From the IMG/VR virus record IMGVR_UViG_3300009285_000553, positions 1 through 30,611 of that record: a stretch of 30,611 nt of DNA; one strand, 5' to 3'. Positions 20,975 through 30,242 of the stretch are shown piece by piece. The position numbers were made by a program, and so were the translations under genes. Under the pieces are notes generated by a model. The model did no database searches, was not told where the DNA came from, and saw only the letters and a list, made by a program, of their open reading frames with translations. The stretch comes from a virus. The number at the start of each line of letters is the position of its first letter. Within the stretch, counting starts at the first letter, position 1.

Positions 20975-21568
20975 ATGCCTCTTGACTTCGGAACCATAGC
21001 GGCGCGAGGCATCAACACGGCCATCGCGGGCCAGGCCCCGACCATCCAGTCGAACCTGACCAACGTTCCCGGCCTTCAGAAGCGGATCAACCTGTTCACG
21101 GGGCAGATGGAAGACCCCATGAGTGAGGAAGAGATGGCCGGGCTATTCGGCCAGCAGAGCGCCCAGGCCGGGCTCCGGGGCCAGGCGCAAAGCCCGGCGC
21201 AGATCCTCCAAAACGTGTTCGGCGTCCAGGCCCAGAGACGGGACATCCAGAACACGGCGGCGCAAAACCTCGGACAGGCCACCCAATTCATGCAGTTGAA
21301 TCCCTTCCAGCCTTCCGAGGGTGTGCAGGGCGCCCTGAGCGCAGAGAGCCAGAACGAGCAGATCGCCGCCCAGGACGCCTTGCAGAGCCGGGCCCTGGGG
21401 CGGGGACCCGGGGGGCCAAGCACCCTGAGCCAGTTTGCAGGCATGGCGGCAGGGGCGTTGGCGCCGAGTCTGATGCCGAGAGGTGATATGAACCCGTCCC
21501 AGCTGGCCGCCTTGCGGATGTACGGTGCCGGGGTCGGCGGTCAGCTTGGGGGTCAATTTTTCCGCTAG
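20975..21568 (+). CDS. Gln-rich internal virion/ejection-type protein (197 aa)
   Basis: ATG at 20975 follows AAAGGAG. The product is rich in Gln, Ala, Gly and Asn (LFGQQSAQAGLRGQAQSPAQ; TAAQNLGQATQFMQLNPFQP) with a Gly-rich C-terminus and no cysteine. Small Gln/Ala-rich helical proteins in this position are typical internal virion or ejection proteins that leave the capsid with the DNA. The following gene and the giant protein form a likely ejection set. No specific family is recognised. Confidence 0.5.
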   Translation: MPLDFGTIAARGINTAIAGQAPTIQSNLTNVPGLQKRINLFTGQMEDPMSEEEMAGLFGQQSAQAGLRGQAQSPAQILQNVFGVQAQRRDIQNTAAQNLGQATQFMQLNPFQPSEGVQGALSAESQNEQIAAQDALQSRALGRGPGGPSTLSQFAGMAAGALAPSLMPRGDMNPSQLAALRMYGAGVGGQLGGQFFR

Positions 21569-21577
21569 GAGGTTCCC

Positions 21578-22546
21578 ATGGCAGGCGAATTCGATCCGTC
21601 GGGACTTTTCGAGATGGGCAGACAGATCCAGACCATTGACCAGTCCAACCGCCAGCTCGCGCAGAATCAGCAGGAGCACGAGATGCGGAGCCGGCAGTTG
21701 GACATGCAGGAGAAGCAACTCGGCTCCCAGTTGGAGATGAACCGGATCGCGGCCATGCGGGCCGGCATAGCGATCGAGAAGGACGGCTCGGCACGCGACA
21801 TGACGCCTGCCGAGATCGCCAACCGGGACGCCGCCCAACAGGGTCTTGCCGTGTCCCCCGGCGTGAACACCTGGGAAGCCCTGGGGATGGTCCCGAAGGG
21901 CGCGAGTGCCGACGAAGCGCTCCGCGTCATCCAGTCCAGCATCAGGAAGCCGTCCTACCGCCACGCCGTGACCGGGGAGGAGTTCGTGCCCACCGAGAAG
22001 GGCTTCATCCCCAAGAGCCAGCGCGAGTTGAACCAGCGCGTCGAGGCCGCCCGGGCCAAGCAAATTGAGGAAGGCGGCGAGACGGTGACGGTCCCGGGGC
22101 TTGTGGACCCCGAAACCGGCCAGCCCATGCAAGTCCCGCTCAGGTACGCGGCGGCATTTACGCGGAGCGGGGGGTGGGTATCCCCGGGGGCGCAGGAAAG
22201 GACCGCACTTCAGATCGGGGATCTAGAAGCGAAGGCTACAGCCTTGCAAGAAGAGCTGGACACGCTTTCTAAACCCGCGCTCACAAGCGATGGGAAGCCG
22301 GTGAGTTCAGCCTTGGATGCCATCCTGAACAAGGGTAGGGCCGAAAAGATCGCTGGTCTTCAAGCGAAACTGACCGAGGCGCGAGGCAAGATCGCGGCTA
22401 GACGCAAGACTACTGCGCCGCCTGCTTCGGCGCGGCCTTCCGTAGATGAGGCTGAGTTCCCGAAGGGCACCAAGAAGCAAAAAAACCAAGACACCGGGGA
22501 GATTCGATACGTTCTCCCGGATGGATCGGTGGTGAATGCCCGATAG
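21578..22546 (+). CDS. Coiled-coil internal virion-type protein (322 aa)
   Basis: ATG at 21578 follows TAGGAGG, whose first bases are the stop codon of the previous gene. The first 60 residues (IQTIDQSNRQLAQNQQEHEM, then DMQEKQLGSQLEMNRIAAMR) form a Gln/Glu-rich coiled coil. The middle includes VTVPGLVDPETGQPMQVPLR and a second coiled coil (LEAKATALQEELDTLS). The tail is basic and ends DTGEIRYVLPDGSVVNAR. It overlaps the giant virion gene by 11 bases. A role in DNA ejection or as a partner of the giant protein is inferred from neighbours. Confidence 0.55.
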   Translation: MAGEFDPSGLFEMGRQIQTIDQSNRQLAQNQQEHEMRSRQLDMQEKQLGSQLEMNRIAAMRAGIAIEKDGSARDMTPAEIANRDAAQQGLAVSPGVNTWEALGMVPKGASADEALRVIQSSIRKPSYRHAVTGEEFVPTEKGFIPKSQRELNQRVEAARAKQIEEGGETVTVPGLVDPETGQPMQVPLRYAAAFTRSGGWVSPGAQERTALQIGDLEAKATALQEELDTLSKPALTSDGKPVSSALDAILNKGRAEKIAGLQAKLTEARGKIAARRKTTAPPASARPSVDEAEFPKGTKKQKNQDTGEIRYVLPDGSVVNAR

Positions 22547-25500
22547 ATGGGAAGATGTCGGGATCGTCGGCGAAGCACCGGATGACTTCGGACGCTGGGA
22601 GGATGTCGGCGTCGTAGGGACGCTTGAACCCCCTGTTGCTCCCGCCAAGCCACCGGATGAGCCCAGCCTGTTCAGTAGATTCGGGACATCCCTGAAGCGA
22701 ACCTTCCGGGAGCAGACCGGAGGGCTGGATGCTGGCAAGTCTGGCTACCCTCTGGAATCCCTCTCTCCACAGGATCGCTATGGCATCGAGCGCCACTTCG
22801 CGGTCAACGAGATGGACCCGGACTGGAACGCCTACGACAAGGCTCAGCAGGATACCTTGCTCCGGCATACCAGAACCCAAGCTAGGATGCAGACGCACCC
22901 CGAGGAGTTCGGATCGCCTGCCTTGGACGTTGCCGGGCGGATGTTTCGAGGTGCGATGTCTCCTTTGATCTACACCGCGAAGACGGCAGTTGCCGCCGCC
23001 GAACTCGGATACCGACAGTTGAAGGGTGCGGTTTTCCCGACGCCAGCCGTCACAGGCCAGGAAGCGTGGGACACCCTGAAGGATGAGTGGAAGAAGGCAA
23101 CGCTCATCTCCTTCCCACCCGTCGAAGGCAAGCCACCGTACCTCCAGGTTGATCCGAAGGAGTGGGCCGACGAGTTAGCCGAAGACCTTAACAAGGCATC
23201 GGGTGGAGAGTTGAGCGGTGTGCGCGTCCCCATCCCTGGCTATGGCGACGTAGACCCGAAGGTATTCTTTACGCAGATCGCCGCGAATGCCGTTCAACTT
23301 ATCCCTGAGTTGATCGGATCAGGATTCATTCCGGCCTACACCTCGAAAAAGGGATTCTACTTCCAGCCTGTCATACCGCCCAGCCCAGTAAAGCCTGGTG
23401 CGAAACCTCGCGTAAGGCTGCCAAGTCCAGAAGAAACTCGTCAAGCGGCCTACGCGCATACCGAGAAAGTCCTATTCGAGGGGGACTTCGGCGCTCGTCT
23501 TGCTGAGAATCCTACGCCTACTGATGTGGCAATCGCCAACAGGACTGCCAAGGCAATCTACAGAAGGTTTGGCATCGAGGATCAGGCTGTAACCTACACC
23601 GCAGAGGATCTAGCCAGTGGGAAAGGTGGCGCTGGACTATCAGTGACGCCTACCCCCGTAACCCCTTCTGGCAAGGCGCTGATGGCCCCAGGAGAGGCCG
23701 AAGCCCCTCCAGTGCCCCGGAAGGTCGCCGCGGAACCCGTAGCCCCAGCAGGGGGAGAATGGCGGGATGTCGCCATTCTCGGGGAAGGCGGAGCTGGCGC
23801 GGAGGCTCCTGCCGGTGTAGCAGTGAAGATCCCAGGGGTAGGCCAAGTCCCGCTTGGGCCGTCGGCACCGGCGCCTTCTCCCAAGACGAAAGAACCATGG
23901 CAGATGACTAGGGCGGAAGCGGTCGGCGAGACTCCTGTTGTTCCGGATGGCAATACCTCTACACTCAAGAAACGTTACGGGGCGACAGGTCCAACACCGG
24001 CTCAGGCCAAAGCGTTCCGTCAAGTGGATGCGGAGCGGTCCAAGGCACTGAAACTCTACAAAGCGTACGTCGAGCACAGCAACGCTCACATGGAGGCTGT
24101 GCGGGATGCTGTCAAGGCCGGCAAGCCGGTGCCCATGGAAGTGCTGGCCGAGTACCCATCACTTGCTCCGGAATCTCCGGCCTCCACGCCCAACGAGCCG
24201 ATGCCGCCAGCGCCTGTCGCCCCTGGCTCCCCCGATGTCGTTGTGGCTCCGCACCCTGAGACTGATGAGAGCCTGTTCACGCACGATGCTTCCGGGAAGC
24301 CGTTGAAGGAATCCGAGCGGACGGGGCTGACCAAGCCGCAGACGGACTACTTCGTCAAGGCCCTCCAGAAGGCTCAGGAGGGGGCGCCGCTTGCAGCGGA
24401 TGTCGAAGCCTTGAAGGACCTGCCACCGAATCGGGCTAGCACGGCGTTCATGGACCCGAAGGAGCTGGCCTCCCTCTACAAGGAGATCGTGGCCGTCACG
24501 ATCCAGGTGCCTGGGGACGGGGAGTTCACCGTGGTCCGGACGGCAGAAAACCTCGCGGAGATGCTGGATACCCTCGGGGTGAAGCCGGAACCAAACCCGG
24601 TCAAGGCGTGGGTGCCATTCGCGGCCAAGGAGAACGGACGCTACGCCATGAAGGCAGTCATGGTCGAGAAGGGCCAGGTGACGGCGACGGATGGCCGGTT
24701 GCTCGTCCGAACCAAGATGGACACGAGCAAGTTGCCGCAGGGCATGACGGATTCCGCGACAGGCCAGCCGATGACTGAGGGTTCCTTCCCAAAGACAGAC
24801 GAACTGTTCGCGCTGAAGCTGAAGCCTCTTGGTTCCATTTCTGTTGAGGATCTGTCAAAGGCAGTCAGGAAACCAGCGCCTGATGGAGGCAAGTCAGATG
24901 TCGTGATGTTCGGGCCGACGGCAATCAGCACCAGCTTCGCAAAGAAGGTCGCCGTGTTTCTCAAAGGACAGGGAGAGCAGTCCGTGCAGGTCTTCGGCGG
25001 AGACTTCGACAAGTCGGTCCAGTTCGTCGCCGGCAACCACCACATTATCGTCATGCCAAGGGTGGACCCATCAACTGAAGTGTCCGCGCCGTGGACTGAC
25101 ACGGCCCGCGCCGTCAGGGCGATGGACACCAAGAGCGCCTACGGGAAGAAGGTGCGTGTCGCGGGTGAGACGCAGGGGTCCAGGGCTCGGATGGAAGAGG
25201 CCTCTGCTTCTCAAGCGGTAGCGGAGAAGACTCCGTCGGAGGCGTTTGAGAATCAGTCTCCCATGGATCAGGTGCCGTCGCGTCAGGAGATCATAGACAA
25301 GATTTCCAAGGCGCTGGCCCTCCCGATCCGTATCGGCCATTCCAGGCTGTTCAGCCGAGGGATCGCATCGGGGATCTTCAAGGGCAAGACCGGCTACAAC
25401 GTGGCGCGTCTCGCCAAGGCGCAGGACGTTGCGGTCGCGGCCCACGAGGCTTTCCACCATCTCGACGCGATATGGAAACTCCAGCTCAGGCCCTACTACG

Positions 25501-28367
25501 CAGAGTTGAAGGAGATTGCTTCCAAGCCACTCGGGAAGCCCACCAAGCTCAAGATCGCCGCCGAGGGCTTCGCGGAGTGGGGGCGTCTCTACGTCACCGA
25601 ACCCTCCACGGCCAGGGCCAAGGCGCCGGAGTTCACCGCCTTCATGGAAGACTTCCTGAAACACGAACAGCCGGAGATCCGGCAGGTCATGTTGGATGCG
25701 AGGGCGGCCTACCAGCGCTGGATGGATTCTCCTGCGGCGGCAAAGGTCGGCTCACACATCAGCAAAGGGCCACCACCTGATGCCAGGACTCTCGCGGAGC
25801 GCATGAGTTCCGCTTGGGACAGGTTCACCATGAAATGGAGGGATGGCCTCAATCCGTACCGCCTTGTTGTGGAGGAGCTGAAGTCTAAAGGCGTGGACTT
25901 GACAGCGGGTGAGAACCCGTTCCTTTTGGGCCATCTGTTGGCCGGGACTGGGGGGAAAGCGAATGCCTTCATCGAAAACAAGTCGTTCACCACGAAGGGC
26001 ATTCCGTTGAACGAGGGCTTGGGTCCGATCATGCGCCGGATCACGGAAGGTAGATGGGATGATTTCGACATCTACCTAACAGGGAAGCACGCCGTTGAAG
26101 TCAGCGCCAAGGGTAAGGAGACGGGGATCTCGGTTGATATTGCTCGGGATGCCGCGAGCCAGATGGCCGCAAAGCACCCGGACTTTCCGAAGGAGGCCCA
26201 GGGCGTCCATCAGTGGAACAGGGACGGCCTGCGCTATGTCAGGGATTCCGGCTTGATGAGTCAGGATTCCTACGAAAAGATCATCAATGCGTACGCTTTC
26301 TACGTGCCGTTCAACCGGGTCATGGAAGAGGCTGTCGCACAAGGTTTCATCGGAGGGAAGCGCACGGCGAATCTTGCAAGTCCGGTGAAGCGCATGAAGG
26401 GTTCTGCCCGGGAGATCGTGAGCCCAACAGAGAGTATGTACAAGAACATCCACAGCATGATTGACGTGGCAGACCGAAACCGGGTGCTCCTCGCCCTTGT
26501 TGATGCCGCGAAGAAGCATCCTGGTATGGGGAAGTTCGTCGAGCGCATAGACAGGCCCATGACCAAGGCTGCCAGCGTGTCGTTGTCGGAATTGCTCGGG
26601 GAGCACAACCCCGTCTTGGCGGAAATTGCCGAGGCAGGGATTGATCCAGAGGCGATAATGAACATCTACCGCCCCGCCTTCGACATCCCGGGCGCGAACA
26701 TCATCCATGTCATGCGCGACGGGAAGCCGGAGTTCTACCAACTCTCGGAAGACCTCTACACGACCACGATGTCGCTTCAAGAGAGCAAGGCGGGTGACCT
26801 GACAAAGGTTTTGCAGTTCTTCACGCGCACCCTACGCATGGGCGTTGTGCTGGACCCCGCGTTTGCGCTTCGGAATGCCGTGAGAGATCAATTCTCGGTC
26901 TTCTTCCAGAGCATGACCGGGATCGCGCACCCAATAGATGCTGTGCAGGGACTGGCTTCCTACCTCAAGGAAGACGAACTCTACTGGCGTTACATGATGA
27001 GTGGTGCCGCGAAGGGAACCCTCCAAAGCATTTCCAGGGAGCATGTGCGCACGGGACTCAGAGACTCCATACGAGACGAGGGCAATGCGCTCAAGAACCT
27101 GCCGAATACGGTCGTCTTGGACCCCGGGCGTCTGCTGATCCAGGGGCATCCGCTGGATGCAGGACGACAGGTTGTGCGCGGGGCGCTGGATGAACTCGCC
27201 GCTTGGGGGAACATGATTGAGGAATCCACCCGCATGGGCCAGTTCAAGCGCATCCTAGATCGTCCCGGGACGCCTGGGAGTGACTTCGACGCCTTGGTGC
27301 AGGCCGCCTACGGTTCCAAGGAAGGCACCGTGAACTTCACCAGGATTGGGACGAGCATGAAAGCCTATGCCCCGCTCAAGGCTTTCTTCAATCCTATGGT
27401 TCAGGGGTTGGACAAGTTCGTGCGCGAGATTCATGCCAATCCAGGAAGGGCGGGAGCAAAGGGGTTTCTTCTTCTGACCATCCCCACGTTGCTTCTGTAT
27501 GAGGCGAACAAGAGGAACGAGAGATACCAGAGACTCCCGAACTGGCGCAAAGACCTGTTCTGGAACTTCGACATGACAGGTGATGACGGGGTGGAGAAGT
27601 GGTTTTCGATGCCAATACCGTATGAGTGGGGTCTTCTGTTCAAGACCCTCCCGGAACGGATGCTCAGGTGGCGGGACGAGGGGCCGTCAGCGTTGCCTTC
27701 GGCAGGCGAGATCGGAGCCGGGGTGTTGGAGCAGGCGGAAAGCATGATGTTGCCCACCGCGATCCAGGCTCCTGTTGAGGCAGTGACCAACTTCGACATC
27801 TTCCGCCAGAGGCCGATCGTGCCTCGCGGGACTCAAGGCCTCCTCCCCGAAGAGCAGATCTCGCAACGGACCAGTGAAGTGGCAAAGCACATCGGAGGGC
27901 TGATCGGCGTGGCACCACTGAAGGTGGATCACGTCATCCGCGGCGAGACCGGCGGCCTCGGCAAACTCGCAACGGAAGCGGCGGACGCCCTGCTCAGGGC
28001 AATCGGCACCTCGCCTCAGAGGACGACGGAGAGAGCCCTGACCGAGTACCCGCTGATCCGGTCCTTCATCACGGAGGCATGGGGATCCTCGGACGCCACA
28101 AACCGGTTCTACGAGCAGGCCAATCGCATCGAGGCTGCCTACCTGAGCGCAAAGAGGGCGGCGGAGTCCGGCGATGTTGCCAAGGCCGAGACGTTCCTGA
28201 AGGACTACCCGGAGGTTGCTCATCGGGACAGCTACTTGGCGATGGCGGAGGCGTTGGGTAATCTGTCGCGGGCGCGGAGGCAGGTAAAGACCGTGTTGGA
28301 GCGGCAGGCTATTGAGAGACAGATGCACGACTTGGCGGCGGAATTCTTGAAGATCCAGAACCCCTGA
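22536..28367 (+). CDS. Giant polyvalent virion protein with zincin and clamp-like regions (1943 aa)
   Basis: The N-terminus repeats a W-x-D-V-x-(I/V)-(V/L)-G motif at W5 and W21, with a third copy at W409. A Pro/Ala-rich linker follows (about 380-560). Residues 689-843 resemble a DNA sliding-clamp domain: TATDGRLLV at 716-724 and HHIIVMPRV ending at 843. Residues 930-1060 form a zincin-like domain with HEAFH at 970-974 and a downstream EGFAE (E1010/E1014) as possible third ligand. From about 1425 (DPAFALRNAVRDQFSVFFQ at 1440) to the end it resembles LPD38, with a hydrophobic segment GFLLLTIPTLLLYEA near 1643-1657. Such proteins are packaged and injected, and the protease may act on capsid or host proteins. 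Confidence 0.8.
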   Translation: MPDRWEDVGIVGEAPDDFGRWEDVGVVGTLEPPVAPAKPPDEPSLFSRFGTSLKRTFREQTGGLDAGKSGYPLESLSPQDRYGIERHFAVNEMDPDWNAYDKAQQDTLLRHTRTQARMQTHPEEFGSPALDVAGRMFRGAMSPLIYTAKTAVAAAELGYRQLKGAVFPTPAVTGQEAWDTLKDEWKKATLISFPPVEGKPPYLQVDPKEWADELAEDLNKASGGELSGVRVPIPGYGDVDPKVFFTQIAANAVQLIPELIGSGFIPAYTSKKGFYFQPVIPPSPVKPGAKPRVRLPSPEETRQAAYAHTEKVLFEGDFGARLAENPTPTDVAIANRTAKAIYRRFGIEDQAVTYTAEDLASGKGGAGLSVTPTPVTPSGKALMAPGEAEAPPVPRKVAAEPVAPAGGEWRDVAILGEGGAGAEAPAGVAVKIPGVGQVPLGPSAPAPSPKTKEPWQMTRAEAVGETPVVPDGNTSTLKKRYGATGPTPAQAKAFRQVDAERSKALKLYKAYVEHSNAHMEAVRDAVKAGKPVPMEVLAEYPSLAPESPASTPNEPMPPAPVAPGSPDVVVAPHPETDESLFTHDASGKPLKESERTGLTKPQTDYFVKALQKAQEGAPLAADVEALKDLPPNRASTAFMDPKELASLYKEIVAVTIQVPGDGEFTVVRTAENLAEMLDTLGVKPEPNPVKAWVPFAAKENGRYAMKAVMVEKGQVTATDGRLLVRTKMDTSKLPQGMTDSATGQPMTEGSFPKTDELFALKLKPLGSISVEDLSKAVRKPAPDGGKSDVVMFGPTAISTSFAKKVAVFLKGQGEQSVQVFGGDFDKSVQFVAGNHHIIVMPRVDPSTEVSAPWTDTARAVRAMDTKSAYGKKVRVAGETQGSRARMEEASASQAVAEKTPSEAFENQSPMDQVPSRQEIIDKISKALALPIRIGHSRLFSRGIASGIFKGKTGYNVARLAKAQDVAVAAHEAFHHLDAIWKLQLRPYYAELKEIASKPLGKPTKLKIAAEGFAEWGRLYVTEPSTARAKAPEFTAFMEDFLKHEQPEIRQVMLDARAAYQRWMDSPAAAKVGSHISKGPPPDARTLAERMSSAWDRFTMKWRDGLNPYRLVVEELKSKGVDLTAGENPFLLGHLLAGTGGKANAFIENKSFTTKGIPLNEGLGPIMRRITEGRWDDFDIYLTGKHAVEVSAKGKETGISVDIARDAASQMAAKHPDFPKEAQGVHQWNRDGLRYVRDSGLMSQDSYEKIINAYAFYVPFNRVMEEAVAQGFIGGKRTANLASPVKRMKGSAREIVSPTESMYKNIHSMIDVADRNRVLLALVDAAKKHPGMGKFVERIDRPMTKAASVSLSELLGEHNPVLAEIAEAGIDPEAIMNIYRPAFDIPGANIIHVMRDGKPEFYQLSEDLYTTTMSLQESKAGDLTKVLQFFTRTLRMGVVLDPAFALRNAVRDQFSVFFQSMTGIAHPIDAVQGLASYLKEDELYWRYMMSGAAKGTLQSISREHVRTGLRDSIRDEGNALKNLPNTVVLDPGRLLIQGHPLDAGRQVVRGALDELAAWGNMIEESTRMGQFKRILDRPGTPGSDFDALVQAAYGSKEGTVNFTRIGTSMKAYAPLKAFFNPMVQGLDKFVREIHANPGRAGAKGFLLLTIPTLLLYEANKRNERYQRLPNWRKDLFWNFDMTGDDGVEKWFSMPIPYEWGLLFKTLPERMLRWRDEGPSALPSAGEIGAGVLEQAESMMLPTAIQAPVEAVTNFDIFRQRPIVPRGTQGLLPEEQISQRTSEVAKHIGGLIGVAPLKVDHVIRGETGGLGKLATEAADALLRAIGTSPQRTTERALTEYPLIRSFITEAWGSSDATNRFYEQANRIEAAYLSAKRAAESGDVAKAETFLKDYPEVAHRDSYLAMAEALGNLSRARRQVKTVLERQAIERQMHDLAAEFLKIQNP

Positions 28368-28380
28368 AAGGAGCCATTCC

Positions 28381-28713
28381 ATGAAGCCAGAGTATCTCAC
28401 CTCGCTCACCGCTCTCTCGACCGGGACAGTCCTCACCTTGGTTTCCGGCACCCCGGGGGCGGGGCGCCGTCTCCTCATCCACGGGGCCATCGGCGGAGGA
28501 CTGACCTCCGGGGGCACGTGGCAGTTGAAGGACGGCTCCACCGTGATCCACCAGGGCTTCTTCCTGGCCGGGGCGGATGGAGGCCTGGTCATCGGAGGCA
28601 ACAAGGGCATCCCGATCACCCCGGCGACCGCCGCGTCTCTGGTCGTGACCCCAACCAACTCCACCGTTCTCTCAGGGAACCTTGCCGTGTCAGAGGAAGG
28701 ACCGGGGGAATAA
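28381..28713 (+). CDS. Small beta-rich virion protein of unknown function (110 aa)
   Basis: ATG at 28381 follows AAAGGAG. The product is Gly/Thr/Ser-rich and beta-patterned (LSTGTVLTLVSGTPGAGRRL, GGTWQLKDGSTVIHQGFFLA, then VVTPTNSTVLSGNLAVSEEG). It resembles small phage proteins with a jelly-roll or barrel core, possibly a fibre accessory or trimeric surface protein. It opens a three-gene run with the 84-residue protein and the LamG/TIG fibre. Function is not identified. Confidence 0.65.
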   Translation: MKPEYLTSLTALSTGTVLTLVSGTPGAGRRLLIHGAIGGGLTSGGTWQLKDGSTVIHQGFFLAGADGGLVIGGNKGIPITPATAASLVVTPTNSTVLSGNLAVSEEGPGE

Positions 28714-28716
28714 GTC

Positions 28717-28971
28717 ATGGCTGACATTTACTTTCTTGTTTCAGCGACCGCCTCGAAGCCGGACACGGAGTATAAGGGCGTGCGGCGGTGGCGGTACGGG
28801 GCGCATTCGCCGGATGGGAGCCAGGTCATCATCGCCGCAGAGTTTGGTGCCTTGGATGATGTGGCGATCAAGGGTGCTGGGGGGACGCGGTTGACGAGGA
28901 GCGCCGCAGCGGCTCAAGCAAGGGCGTGGGACCCAGTTGATCCGACAGCGGGCGGGACGAGGGCGGTCTGA
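28717..28971 (+). CDS. Small protein of unknown function before the fibre gene (84 aa)
   Basis: ATG at 28717 follows GACCGGGGGAATAAGTC. The frame stops overlapping the next ATG by one base. The product (MADIYFLVSATASKPDTEYK, then GSQVIIAAEFGALDDVAIKG) looks like a compact alpha/beta unit with a low-complexity Ala/Arg tail. No family is recognised. Coupling to the fibre gene suggests an accessory or chaperone. Confidence 0.6.
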   Translation: MADIYFLVSATASKPDTEYKGVRRWRYGAHSPDGSQVIIAAEFGALDDVAIKGAGGTRLTRSAAAAQARAWDPVDPTAGGTRAV

Positions 28972-30242
28972 TGAGCAATAGCGCTCTTAGAGCGTCACTT
29001 GTTGCAGCCTGGGATTACCGTGAGGCTAGCGGCGACCTGACAGACTGGGTCGCGTCGCTTGCCGCCGCGATGGCCGACGGCACCTACGCCCAGGCCGGGA
29101 TAGGGCTTACCAAGAGCATCACGCTGGACGGGTCAACCGGCAGGGCAAACATTGCGGACAATGCGGCCCTGCAATTCGAGAGCGGATCGTTCACGATCAT
29201 GGTTTCTGCCGCGTCGTCCCAGACATGTATGCTCTTGCAGTTCGCGGTGGACTCGAATGGCAAGAGAGTGCAGATGTACATCGACTCCAACGGCATCCAG
29301 GTCAGCGCGAATGACGGGACGACTGGCTACACCCCGGCCCAGGACGCCACGAGTGATATTGATGGTGTCCAGAGAGTGTTCTGGGTCGTAGTGGATCGGG
29401 ATGCGAATGTCATCAAGGCGTACCGGAATGCCGCACAGGTTGGGAGTTCGGTCAGCATCGTCGGGGCCGGGACATTCAACGGCGGGACTTTCAACGGCAT
29501 CGGATATCGCCGCCAGACGGCAAGCCTGTGGCAGGCTGGGAAGTGCGGACCGGTTAATGTGTGGAAGAGGGCGTTTTCGAGTGCCGATATCACAGAGGTC
29601 ATCAACGGTGGGAGTCTCCTGCCGCTTCGCACCCCGACCATCTCGTCCATCACGCCGAACAGCGGGGCGCGCGGGGGCGTGGTCACGATCACGGCGATGG
29701 CTGGCAACCACTACGCCGGGAACGCCAAGACCTCGATCCTTCTGAGGAAGAGCGGGGAGACCGACGTAACCGGGACATTCACGCCGTCCTCGATCACGGC
29801 AGGCACCGGGTCCATCACGCTCGCGGCTGACATGGCCGTAGGGGTATGGACCGCCTTCGTTGTGGTGAACGGAGAAGAGGCTGCAAGCGGGGTGAACTTT
29901 ACAGTTGCCGCGTTACCGATAGTCACCTCGATCACCCCTGCCACGCACAGCAACTCGGGGACGCTGACCGTCACGGACCTCGCCGGGAGTTACTTCACCG
30001 GGACGACCATGGTTCGCCTCCAAAAGGCGGGCCAGGATGATGTGTTTAGCACCACAAAAACTGTGGTGAGTGATACCCAGATCACCTGCACATTCGTTGT
30101 CACCGGGATTGCCCTTGGGTTATGGACCGTTGAGGTCACGAATGGAGCCGGGGCTGGATCATTGACGGATGGGTTAGAAATCACCCAGGCCCCCACGGCC
30201 GGCTCTCCTGGATCTGCCGGATTGCTGAGGGGTGTGCTGTGA
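28971..30242 (+). CDS. LamG-like plus two IPT/TIG-domain fibre protein (423 aa)
   Basis: Residues 1 to about 205 form a LamG/concanavalin-like domain (LVAAWDYREASGDLTDWVAS; ITLDGSTGRANIADNAALQF; then VNVWKRAFSSADITEVIN), a fold that often binds glycans. Two IPT/TIG immunoglobulin-like repeats follow, from TPTISSITPNSGARGGVVTI (about 220-312) and from LPIVTSITPATHSNSGTLTV (about 313-402), then a short Gly/Ser/Pro tail. This design is common in phage head or tail fibres. ATG at 28971 overlaps the preceding TGA by one base. It is the second lectin-fold candidate in the window and may give a second receptor specificity. Confidence 0.75.
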   Translation: MSNSALRASLVAAWDYREASGDLTDWVASLAAAMADGTYAQAGIGLTKSITLDGSTGRANIADNAALQFESGSFTIMVSAASSQTCMLLQFAVDSNGKRVQMYIDSNGIQVSANDGTTGYTPAQDATSDIDGVQRVFWVVVDRDANVIKAYRNAAQVGSSVSIVGAGTFNGGTFNGIGYRRQTASLWQAGKCGPVNVWKRAFSSADITEVINGGSLLPLRTPTISSITPNSGARGGVVTITAMAGNHYAGNAKTSILLRKSGETDVTGTFTPSSITAGTGSITLAADMAVGVWTAFVVVNGEEAASGVNFTVAALPIVTSITPATHSNSGTLTVTDLAGSYFTGTTMVRLQKAGQDDVFSTTKTVVSDTQITCTFVVTGIALGLWTVEVTNGAGAGSLTDGLEITQAPTAGSPGSAGLLRGVL

